A program made the position numbers and the translations under genes. Below are positions 1 through 5,839 of a stretch of DNA of 5,839 nucleotides, in pieces (within the stretch, counting starts at the first letter, position 1; each line of letters begins with the position of its first letter). The notes under the pieces are model-generated. The model was not told the origin of the DNA and did not search any database. It was given only the letters and a program-made list of their open reading frames with translations. Origin of the DNA: UBA4660 sp002405435 (GTDB taxonomy: Bacteria; Bacteroidota; Bacteroidia; Flavobacteriales_D; Sanyastnellaceae); assembly GCA_036747335.1 (NCBI GenBank), contig DAIOCL010000144.1:1-5839 (forward strand), in the 5' to 3' direction.

Positions 1-15
1 CAAAACCCGAAAACA

Positions 16-1014
16 ACGGATCTCTCAAAACCTACCACCCAGCGCCAGGAGCCAATCCAGAGAGCCCAGCAAATTGTGCAGGCCGGTGGCCAGCAAACGA
101 TTGAAAATGCCCACCTGCTCAAGGCCATTCTGGAAGTGGATACCTCGGTAACCCCCTTCCTGCTGAAAAAAATGAACGTTAATATGGCGGTGCTCGATCA
201 GGCACTGGACCGCATGATCTCCGGATTTCCCAAGGTATCGGGTGGACAGTTGTCTCTGTCAGCCGAAACCAATGCTGCGCTCAACCGTGCAGCGAATTTC
301 CTAAAAGAATTCAATGATGAATATATCACGCTGGAACACCTGCTGCTCGCCATTGCTGAAGGCCGCGATCAGGCGAGCCAGATGCTTCGCGACAGCGGGG
401 TGACCCAGAAGGACCTGAAAAAGGCCATTGCTGAGTTGCGCAAGGGACAGCGTGTCACGTCACATTCTCAGGAAGAAACTTACCAGGCCCTGGGGAAATA
501 CGCCAAAAACTTCAACAAACTCGCGCGTGACGGCAAACTCGATCCCGTCATCGGCCGCGACGAAGAAATCAGAAGGGTGATGCAGATCCTTTCGCGCCGA
601 ACGAAAAACAATCCGATTATTATCGGCGAACCCGGCACTGGTAAAACCGCCATTGCAGAAGGCATCGCGCACCGCATCATCAACGGCGATGTGCCCGAAA
701 ACCTGAAGTCCAAGCAACTGTATTCGCTGGATATGGCTGCGCTGATCGCCGGCGCTAAATACAAGGGCGAATTTGAAGAACGCCTCAAGTCAGTAGTCAA
801 CGAAGTGCAGCAGAGCAACGGGGAAATTATTCTTTTTATTGACGAAATACATACGCTTGTGGGTGCAGGCGGCGGAGAAGGCGCCATGGATGCGGCCAAC
901 ATCCTGAAACCGGCCCTGGCACGCGGAGAGTTGCGCTCCATTGTCGCTACAACACTCATTGAGTACCAGAAATACTTTGAGAAAGACAAGGCCCTGGAAC
1001 GTCGGGTTCAGTAG
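16..1014 (+). CDS. clpB: ClpB disaggregase, N-terminal part, ended by in-frame TAG
   Basis: N-terminal part of the AAA+ chaperone ClpB (Hsp104 family), the cytosolic hexamer that threads aggregated proteins through its pore with DnaK. Counting codon 16-18 as residue 1, the Clp N-domain spans about residues 5-145 and the first nucleotide-binding domain (NBD1) follows. NBD1 shows Walker A GEPGTGKT at 204-211, pore loop GAKYKGEF with Tyr249, Walker B ILFIDE with Asp276 and Glu277, and the arginine-finger pair Arg329/Arg330. These lie at a constant offset of two from E. coli ClpB, so the 5' end is nearly complete. Codon 16-18 is ACG where the family has ATG. GTG at 76 is a formal start but would cut off the first 20 residues. 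The frame stops at TAG (1012-1014), two codons after the arginine fingers, at a position that is Lys in E. coli ClpB. The same frame resumes immediately. The family is certain; whether this is a true nonsense allele or a sequence error is open. Confidence 0.9.
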   Translation, partial: TDLSKPTTQRQEPIQRAQQIVQAGGQQTIENAHLLKAILEVDTSVTPFLLKKMNVNMAVLDQALDRMISGFPKVSGGQLSLSAETNAALNRAANFLKEFNDEYITLEHLLLAIAEGRDQASQMLRDSGVTQKDLKKAIAELRKGQRVTSHSQEETYQALGKYAKNFNKLARDGKLDPVIGRDEEIRRVMQILSRRTKNNPIIIGEPGTGKTAIAEGIAHRIINGDVPENLKSKQLYSLDMAALIAGAKYKGEFEERLKSVVNEVQQSNGEIILFIDEIHTLVGAGGGEGAMDAANILKPALARGELRSIVATTLIEYQKYFEKDKALERRVQ

Positions 1015-1017
1015 GTC

Positions 1018-2637
1018 ATGATCGATGAACCTGACCGCGAGGCAGCCATTTCCATCCTGCGCGGACTGAAAGAAAAATACGAAACCCACCACAAGGTGCA
1101 GATCAAGGACGACGCCATCATTGCCGCCGTGGAGTTGTCGCAGCGTTATATCACAGACCGCTTTCTACCCGACAAGGCGATAGATCTCATTGACGAAGCC
1201 GCATCAAAACTGCGCATGGAAATCAACTCCAAACCGCAGGAACTTGATGAGATTGAACGGCGCATTATGCAGCTTGAAATTGAACGCGAGGCCATCAAAC
1301 GCGAAGGCAACCAGCCCAAACTCGATGAACTCAACCGGCAGCTGTCCGAATTAGGAGAAGAGCGCAATGCACTGGCCGCAAAATGGCAAAGCGAAAAAGA
1401 CGTAGTCGAACAAATTCAACTGGCGAAACAAAAAATAGAAGACCTGAAAATGCAGGCCGACAACGCTGAACGAGAAGGAAACTACGGCCTGGTGGCTGAA
1501 ATCAGGTACGGAAAGATCAAGGAGCAGGAACAAAACATCGACACCAACCGGGTAAAACTGCAAGAACTGCAGGCCGATAGCAAAATGCTCAAGGAAGAAG
1601 TAGATCCGGAAGAAATTGCCGATGTCGTGTCACGCTGGACAGGCATACCGGTAAAGGCGCTGGTGGAAAGCGAACGGGCCAAACTGCTGAGGCTCGAACT
1701 GGAGTTGGGCAAGCGTGTGGTCGGGCAGGCAGAAGCCATTCAGGCCGTGAGTGATGCCGTAAGACGCAGCCGCGCCGGACTTAGCGATGAGCGCAAGCCC
1801 ATCGGCTCTTTCATCTTCCTGGGTACCACCGGAGTCGGAAAAACCGAACTGGCCAAGGCTTTGAGCGAATTCCTGTTCAATGACGAAAATGCCATGACCC
1901 GCATAGACATGAGTGAATACCAGGAGCGTCATGCCGTTAGCCGGCTGGTAGGTGCGCCTCCGGGCTATGTAGGCTATGACGAAGGCGGACAACTCACCGA
2001 AGCCGTTAGGCGTAAACCCTATTCTGTTATACTCCTCGATGAAATCGAAAAAGCCCATCCCGATGTGTTCAACATTCTGCTGCAGGTGCTTGACGATGGC
2101 AGGCTTACCGACAATAAAGGACGTGTAGCCAACTTCAAAAACACCATCATCATCATGACCAGTAATATCGGTTCGCAGCTGATTCAGGAAAACTACGACA
2201 ACGCAAAGGATGTGCATGATGAAAGCCTGTTTGAGAAAACAAAGTCGGAGGTGCTGACGCAACTCAAAGGATCGCTGAGGCCCGAATTTCTCAACAGGAT
2301 TGATGAGGTCATCATGTTCACACCGCTTCAACGTAACCAGATTGAAGAGATTGTCAGGATGCAGCTCCACCTGCTCAACGAAAGGCTGCAGAAAAACGAA
2401 ATCTCATTGGTGGTGACACCTGATGCACTGCGCTACCTCTCTGAAAAAGGCTATGATCCGCAATTCGGTGCACGCCCGGTGAAGCGTGTGATTCAGAAAG
2501 AGGTCCTCAATGAGCTCAGCAAATACCTGCTGGCCAGCAAGATTGACCGTTCACAGCCCGTTGTGCTGGATGTTTTTGACGGCCAGATTGTGTTCCGGAA
2601 ACGGATTGACGAAGAGGAAGTGGTTGAGGTAGGCTGA
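1018..2637 (+). CDS. clpB: ClpB disaggregase, C-terminal part (same frame, after TAG)
   Basis: The rest of ClpB, in the same frame as the part ending at 1014. It holds the end of NBD1, the coiled-coil M domain (about nt 1237-1573, rich in Glu, Lys, Gln and Leu), the linker motif RWTGIPV, and the complete NBD2. NBD2 shows Walker A GTTGVGKT at nt 1822-1845, pore loop GYVG at 1963-1974, Walker B VILLDE at 2026-2043 and the sensor-2 motif GARPVKR at 2467-2487. Thr in place of the Pro found in proteobacterial Walker A2 (GPTGVGKT) matches Bacteroidota ClpB as I recall it. The 539-residue frame starts at ATG 1018, four bases past the TAG, so re-initiation could make this piece separately, though no ribosome binding site is visible. 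Alone it lacks the NBD1 Walker motifs and the N-domain, so it should not be a working disaggregase. Every motif here is intact, which argues against an old pseudogene. Confidence 0.93.
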   Translation: MIDEPDREAAISILRGLKEKYETHHKVQIKDDAIIAAVELSQRYITDRFLPDKAIDLIDEAASKLRMEINSKPQELDEIERRIMQLEIEREAIKREGNQPKLDELNRQLSELGEERNALAAKWQSEKDVVEQIQLAKQKIEDLKMQADNAEREGNYGLVAEIRYGKIKEQEQNIDTNRVKLQELQADSKMLKEEVDPEEIADVVSRWTGIPVKALVESERAKLLRLELELGKRVVGQAEAIQAVSDAVRRSRAGLSDERKPIGSFIFLGTTGVGKTELAKALSEFLFNDENAMTRIDMSEYQERHAVSRLVGAPPGYVGYDEGGQLTEAVRRKPYSVILLDEIEKAHPDVFNILLQVLDDGRLTDNKGRVANFKNTIIIMTSNIGSQLIQENYDNAKDVHDESLFEKTKSEVLTQLKGSLRPEFLNRIDEVIMFTPLQRNQIEEIVRMQLHLLNERLQKNEISLVVTPDALRYLSEKGYDPQFGARPVKRVIQKEVLNELSKYLLASKIDRSQPVVLDVFDGQIVFRKRIDEEEVVEVG

Positions 2638-2675
2638 TCAGTCTCCTGCCCTTGTCCACCTATGCGAAAAGTGCA

Positions 2676-3563
2676 TCAACGGCTCACCTGAATGCGCGCG
2701 GCGTGCATCCCATCGCGGTCCGCAACCTGCATGATGTATGTACCGGATGCGAGTCCGCTGAGGTTTACCTCATACCGGCCTGAAACAGCATTGACCTTAG
2801 GCGTGAGTACCCGCTTTCCTGCCAAATCAAGCACCGTTACGGCAGTGACAGCTCCGGGCGTTACCGGACTGAAATACACGATATCGCCGCTCACGGGATT
2901 GGGCCACAGCTGAAGCGTAAACAGACTGCGGTCAGCCACAGCAAGCGGTCCTTCACTTACGACAATGTTGTCGATGGCCAATTCATTACCGCCATTACCC
3001 GGACCCGTGGGCAGATCCGGATTGTAGGGCTGGGTCCAGTTGCGAAATGCGATATATACCGTCTCGCCTGCATAATCCGCCAGCGAAATCTCATGCGATG
3101 TCGGTGCATCCACTTCTCCTTCAGCGCCGGTATCAAAGACGGGCATCAGAAGAACAAAATCTTCAATGGTATTTCCCGTGGTGGAAACAAATACCTGGTA
3201 CTGGTCGCGGAAATTTCCACTGCTTGTAATCGCCATACCCAGCCACGACAGATAGGGATTGCTTCCCAGTTCAACAGCGGGAAGCACCATCCAATCATCT
3301 GAAGGTCCTGCATCTCCGACATACCAGCTCACGCTGAAAGCACACGATCCACCAGGAAATCCCTGCGCAGTGATGGCCTTGATGGTCCAGGCACTGTCTG
3401 TCATATTCGCCAGGTCGGGATCATCGGGCACCAGCCCGTCAAGGTTGTACAAGGCAACGCCGGCCGGCATCTGACCGGCACTGAAATCTTCGGAGTAAAT
3501 CACCTGGGCGCGCAGCGCTGTCAGCGAAAGGGCGCAGAAGAAAAGCATTAGAGTAGTCTTCAT
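2676..3563 (-). CDS. Secreted T9SS protein, choice-of-anchor-J/cleaved-adhesin-like
   Basis: A 295-residue exported protein. Residues 1-19 form a Sec signal peptide: Lys2, a hydrophobic core LMLFFCALSLTAL, then an ALRA|Q cleavage site. Residues about 22-203 resemble the cleaved-adhesin/choice-of-anchor-J jelly roll: an EDFS start, SDDWMVLPAVEL, a YLSW strand, YQVFVSTTG, YAGETVYIAFRNW and the closing ELAIDNIVVSE. Residues about 215-295 are a type A T9SS sorting domain: LQLWPNPVSGD (PNP at 221-223), VTVLDLAGKRV, LSGLASGTYIMQV and a short basic end. In this family the protein crosses the outer membrane by the PorU/PorV route, the tail is removed, and the product is released or anchored. No catalytic motif is visible; a glycan- or surface-binding role is inference. 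ATG at 3563 is chosen because the signal peptide begins there. The gene converges on clpB and diverges from the SusC-like gene. It appears intact. The fold assignment is less certain than the sorting domain. Confidence 0.88.
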   Translation of the reverse strand: MKTTLMLFFCALSLTALRAQVIYSEDFSAGQMPAGVALYNLDGLVPDDPDLANMTDSAWTIKAITAQGFPGGSCAFSVSWYVGDAGPSDDWMVLPAVELGSNPYLSWLGMAITSSGNFRDQYQVFVSTTGNTIEDFVLLMPVFDTGAEGEVDAPTSHEISLADYAGETVYIAFRNWTQPYNPDLPTGPGNGGNELAIDNIVVSEGPLAVADRSLFTLQLWPNPVSGDIVYFSPVTPGAVTAVTVLDLAGKRVLTPKVNAVSGRYEVNLSGLASGTYIMQVADRDGMHAARIQVSR

Positions 3564-3585
3564 AGGTCAGAGAATTTTTTTCGGG

Positions 3586-3593
3586 CAAAGGTT
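3586..3593 (-). promoter_or_regulatory. Candidate -7 element for the T9SS gene
   Basis: On the minus strand this reads AACCTTTG, seven of eight to the Bacteroidota -7 consensus TAnnTTTG, and ends 22 bases before the ATG. No TTTG -33 element is visible about 20 bases further upstream, so the call is weak. Confidence 0.25.
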
Positions 3594-3677
3594 AAAATAA
3601 TGACCTGTGAATTATTCATCCTCCTCGAATTTCTTTTACTATTGCATCATGTTCTGTATGACAGGTACATATTTCAC

Positions 3678-3753
3678 CGGAAAACTTCCGTTCAAGCCCA
3701 TCCACAGGTATGGCTTGCAACCGGTCTTTAACTGTTAGCGGAAGCTCTTTCCG
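3678..3753. repeat. Cluster of three hairpins, two with the same CGGAA stem
   Basis: Three perfect or near-perfect inverted repeats lie in tandem. CGGAA-AAC-TTCCG spans 3678-3690. CAAGCC/GGCTTG pairs 3693-3698 with 3712-3717 around a 13-base loop. CGGAA-GCTCT-TTCCG spans 3739-3753 and extends outward by one G:T and one A:T pair to 3737-3755. The first and third share identical stems, and both are followed by TT. None is followed by a clear T-run on either strand, so a standard terminator is not supported. They could be a protein-binding pair, a structured leader, or chance. Confidence 0.4.
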
Positions 3754-3791
3754 TTTAGGGGGTATCCCGCGGATGCCCAGTTTCCCCTTGT

Positions 3792-3799
3792 TATCTTTC
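3792..3799 (+). promoter_or_regulatory. Candidate -7 element for the SusC-like gene
   Basis: TATCTTTC matches the Bacteroidota -7 consensus TAnnTTTG at seven of eight positions and lies 14 bases before the ATG at 3814, implying a very short leader. There is no convincing TTTG at the -33 distance; the DNA there (about 3765-3775) is GC-rich. No Shine-Dalgarno sequence precedes the ATG, as is usual in this phylum. Confidence 0.33.
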
Positions 3800-3813
3800 A
3801 ACCCATTATAGCT

Positions 3814-4515
3814 ATGTCTATTCGACGTATTTTACTTTGTATATCGGTACTGGTATCCGGCTTTACCGGTGCACAGGTGATTGTGAGCGGCACGGTATCC
3901 GACGCGGCATCTGGCGAAACCCTGCCAGGCGTTCAGGTAATAGCTTTGCGCTCCCCATCAGGCGCCATCACCGGCCTCGACGGCTCCTTCCGGATTGAAA
4001 TAAAAAGCGCTGAATTCAGCCGCGACTCGTTGCGGTTCGTGTTAACCGGGTATGAATGGCTTACCCTGCCCGTGGCCGGCCGTAATCGCGTGGATGCAGC
4101 CCTCTCCGAAAAAGTCACCGAACTCGGAGAAGCCACCGTGACCGCCATCGGCGTGAGAAGGGAAAAGAAAAAACTGGGCTATTCCGTAACTGACGTGACC
4201 GGAGAAGAACTGAATAAAAGTGGCGAACTCAGCGTAGTCAACGCAATCAACGGCAAGGTTGCGGGTGTACAGGTAACTTCATCAAGCGGCAGTCCGGGGG
4301 CCAGCAGCAGCATCGTGATTCGTGGATACTCCTCGATAGACGGCAGCATCCAGCCCCTGTTCGGTATAGTCGGCATTCCCATTGACAACAGCTACCTCGG
4401 CAGCAACCTGACCGACCAGGGCAACCGGGCACTCGACCTCAATCCCGAAGACATCGAGAGCATCAGTGTGCTCAAAGGCGGTGCGGCCACCGCGCTTTAC
4501 GGCTACCGTGCGTGA
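3814..4515 (+). CDS. SusC/RagA-type TonB-dependent transporter, N-terminal part, ended by in-frame TGA
   Basis: N-terminal 233 residues of a SusC/RagA-family outer-membrane transporter, which imports glycans, peptides or similar ligands using TonB energy and a SusD lid lipoprotein. Residues 1-20 are a signal peptide ending GFTGA|Q. A CarboxypepD_reg-like domain follows at about 23-98 (VSGTVSDAASGETLPGV, then LDGSF and LTGYEWLTLPV). A TonB-box-like segment (ELGEATVTAIGVRREKKKLG) lies near 103-121. The plug domain follows (VNAINGKVAGVQV, SPGASSSIVIRG, PEDIESISVLKGGAATALYG). Translation stops at TGA (4513-4515) inside the conserved YGSRAxNGV motif, which here reads YGYRA-stop-YGV. The same frame then continues. 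Within the plug, the usual PLFVVDGIPIDN reads PLFGIVGIPIDN. A signal peptide, regulatory domain and plug without a barrel cannot form a transporter. The ATG is supported by the signal peptide. The ligand is unknown; carbohydrate uptake is not established. Confidence 0.9.
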   Translation: MSIRRILLCISVLVSGFTGAQVIVSGTVSDAASGETLPGVQVIALRSPSGAITGLDGSFRIEIKSAEFSRDSLRFVLTGYEWLTLPVAGRNRVDAALSEKVTELGEATVTAIGVRREKKKLGYSVTDVTGEELNKSGELSVVNAINGKVAGVQVTSSSGSPGASSSIVIRGYSSIDGSIQPLFGIVGIPIDNSYLGSNLTDQGNRALDLNPEDIESISVLKGGAATALYGYRA

Positions 4516-5839
4516 TACGGGGTCGTGATGATCACCACAAAAAAAGGCAGCCAGTCGAAAACACAGGTCTCCTTTTCTACCTCCACCACCTTTGACGAGG
4601 TCAACAAGCTCCCCGGCCGGCAAGGGCGCTGGTCGCAGGGAACCGGCGGCTCCTTCGCTGCAGGAAGCCAGTTCAACTGGGGCGGGGTGCTGACCACTCC
4701 TTCCTACAACGAAGGCATCATGGATTTTTTCAAAACAGGTATGACCGGACAGCATAATGTAGCCGTAGAAGGAGGCAGCGCCACCTCTTCCTTTCACCTG
4801 TCGCTCGGCCACACACGGCAGACCGGTATCATTCCCAATACTGACCTTGTGCGCTCTTCGGTAAAACTGACAGCCGGACAGGAACTCTGGGGCAAAGTGA
4901 AAATCAACGCGCTCGCAGCCTATACCACATCAACCGCTAACCGAGGCCAACGCGGAAGTAACCTCTCCGGGGTTATGCTCGGACTTATGCGCGCACCAGC
5001 GGGCTACGACCTGAGCAACGGATTTGATGATGCCGAAGACGTCGAAGCTGCCTATATCAATCCAGACGGAACCCAACGCACCTATTTCGAAAATTACGAC
5101 AACCCCTACTGGAGCGTCAACCGTAACGGAAATGAAAACGGAGTTGACCGCCTCATCGGCGGACTTGAACTGACATGGCAGCTCAACGAGCACTGGCGCA
5201 TACTCAACCGCACGGGAAGCGATTGGTACAGCGACAGGGTAAGGGAGTACTGGGACAAACAAAGCAATGAGTTCAAGGACCTGGGAGGAAGAATTTTCAT
5301 CGACCAGATCCACTACCACTCCATCAACAACGACCTCGTTCTTGCGTACACAGGCAACCCATCATCGGCCATCGAAGTAGATGCGTTGGCCGGACATAAT
5401 TTCTATAACACCACCGAAGCTGAAACCTTCGCCGATGGTGTCGGATTTGTGCTGGATGACTTTTATGACGTGTCGAACGTAAGTGCGGTGGACCTGCTGG
5501 TCGACGACAACTTCTCTCAGGAACGCACCGTCAGTGCTTACGGTAACCTCACTCTGGGCTACAGGAAGTGGCTCTACCTGGACATGACCGCGCGCAACGA
5601 CTGGTTTTCTACGCTGCCCAAACAAAACAACTCCGTCTTTTACCCTTCGGCGAGCGCTGCCATCGTGTTTTCCGAATTCCTGGAAAACAGCCTACCCGAA
5701 CTCGGCTTCGGCAAGCTGAGAGTTTCCTACGCCGAAACCGGCAACGGTGCACCGGCACCATACCTGACCGCTGCCTTTTTCGAACAATCAGGACAAATAC
5801 AAGGGCAACTCGGGTATGAACCCGCGTCGTTCGTATTCA
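4516..5839 (+). CDS. SusC/RagA-type transporter, barrel part, open to window edge (partial)
   Basis: Direct in-frame continuation after the TGA, open for 441 codons to the window end with no further stop; the 3' end lies outside. It begins with the end of the plug (YGVVMITTKKG) and runs into the beta-barrel. Family-typical segments are FFKTGMTGQHNV, SLGHTRQTGIIPN, ANRGQRGSNLSGVMLGLMRAP, YDNPYWSVNRN, ARNDWFSTLPKQNNS followed by FYPSAS, and LRVSYAETGNGAP. Alternating polar/apolar stretches and many aromatic residues fit outer-membrane strands. Together with the upstream part this gives about 675 codons of a family usually near 1000 residues, so roughly the last third is missing. Possible internal starts are GTG 4525 and ATG 4528, but a product from there would have no signal peptide and could not reach the outer membrane, so this is best read as the second piece of one gene. 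A SusD-like gene is expected downstream but is not in view. Confidence 0.88.

Larger units (their letters stand above)
3564..3813. other. Divergent intergenic region, no supported gene
   Basis: These 250 bp separate the start codons of the minus-strand T9SS gene and the plus-strand SusC-like gene, so promoters for both should lie here. It holds one weak -7-like element facing each gene and three small hairpins. AGGTCA (3564-3569) and TGACCT (3601-3606) form a 6-bp inverted repeat around the T9SS promoter candidate. That could be an operator, but at this length it is also expected by chance. A 61-codon minus-strand frame (3616-3801) fills most of the region, but starts only at TTG and has no recognised motif. 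Confidence 0.6.

Noticed and set aside
943..1014. Diversity-generating retroelement target, because several changes look like A replaced by T
   Set aside because: Not all inferred changes involve A, no template repeat or reverse transcriptase is visible, and a ClpB ATPase core is not a plausible target.
1630..2370. Long (246-codon) open frame antisense to clpB, plus several shorter antisense frames at 460-1739
   Set aside because: They lie opposite clear ClpB coding sequence with all its motifs; the composition is what antisense of a codon-biased gene gives. No signal or domain is recognisable.
2634..2675. Palindrome CTGATCAG at the clpB stop codon as a terminator between the convergent genes
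   Set aside because: It has no loop and no following T-run. I see no terminator hairpin in the 38-bp gap.
3616..3801. Minus-strand 61-codon open frame in the divergent intergenic region, with a CTCH motif near its end
   Set aside because: It starts only at TTG with no ribosome binding site, overlaps the hairpins and the putative SusC promoter, and resembles no family I recognise. It could be a gene remnant, but nothing supports it.
4513..4515. Selenocysteine or recoded TGA in the SusC-like gene
   Set aside because: The family has Gly, Ala or Lys rather than Cys at this position, no SECIS-like hairpin is apparent just downstream, and TGA ends clpB and the T9SS gene normally.
4282..4812. Antisense frame opposite the SusC-like gene, spanning its TGA
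   Set aside because: A shadow of the SusC reading frame, which shows strong family motifs on both sides of the stop.
5568..5819. Plus-strand 83-codon frame near the right end
   Set aside because: It overlaps the SusC barrel frame in another phase. The SusC frame carries recognisable family segments there; this one is Arg-rich and motif-free.

Overview
The window reads as Bacteroidota chromosome of moderate GC, judged by eye at a little over 50%. Three things point there: a Bacteroidota-style ClpB, a secreted protein ending in a type IX secretion (T9SS) sorting domain, and a SusC/RagA-type TonB-dependent outer-membrane transporter. Start codons lack Shine-Dalgarno sequences and are preceded by A/T-rich DNA, which also fits the phylum.

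Layout: (1) nt 16-2637, plus strand, covers essentially all of clpB in one frame (about 873 codons), but an in-frame TAG at 1012-1014 splits it and no ATG is visible at the expected start. (2) nt 2676-3563, minus strand, is an intact 295-residue secreted protein with a signal peptide, a cleaved-adhesin/choice-of-anchor-J-like region and a T9SS C-terminal sorting domain. It converges on clpB with a 38-bp gap. (3) nt 3564-3813 is a divergent intergenic region with weak Bacteroidota-like -7 elements on both sides and three short hairpins, two sharing the same 5-bp stem. (4) nt 3814 to the window edge, plus strand, is a SusC/RagA-family transporter in one frame, split by an in-frame TGA at 4513-4515 and running off the right end. 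About 675 codons of a family usually near 1000 residues are present.

Functionally, ClpB is the cytosolic disaggregase, the T9SS protein is exported or surface-anchored, and SusC takes up a ligand at the outer membrane, normally with a SusD lipoprotein encoded just downstream (outside the window). The transporter and the T9SS gene could share control through the divergent region, but nothing here proves it. The ligand cannot be inferred.

The main oddity is that two unrelated genes are each broken by one in-frame stop inside a strongly conserved motif. Other motif-breaking codons sit within a few bases of each stop, while the rest of both genes looks intact. Consensus or sequencing error, or very recent mutation, explains this better than a new system. 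I found no tRNA, rRNA, CRISPR array, insertion sequence or novel multi-gene system.
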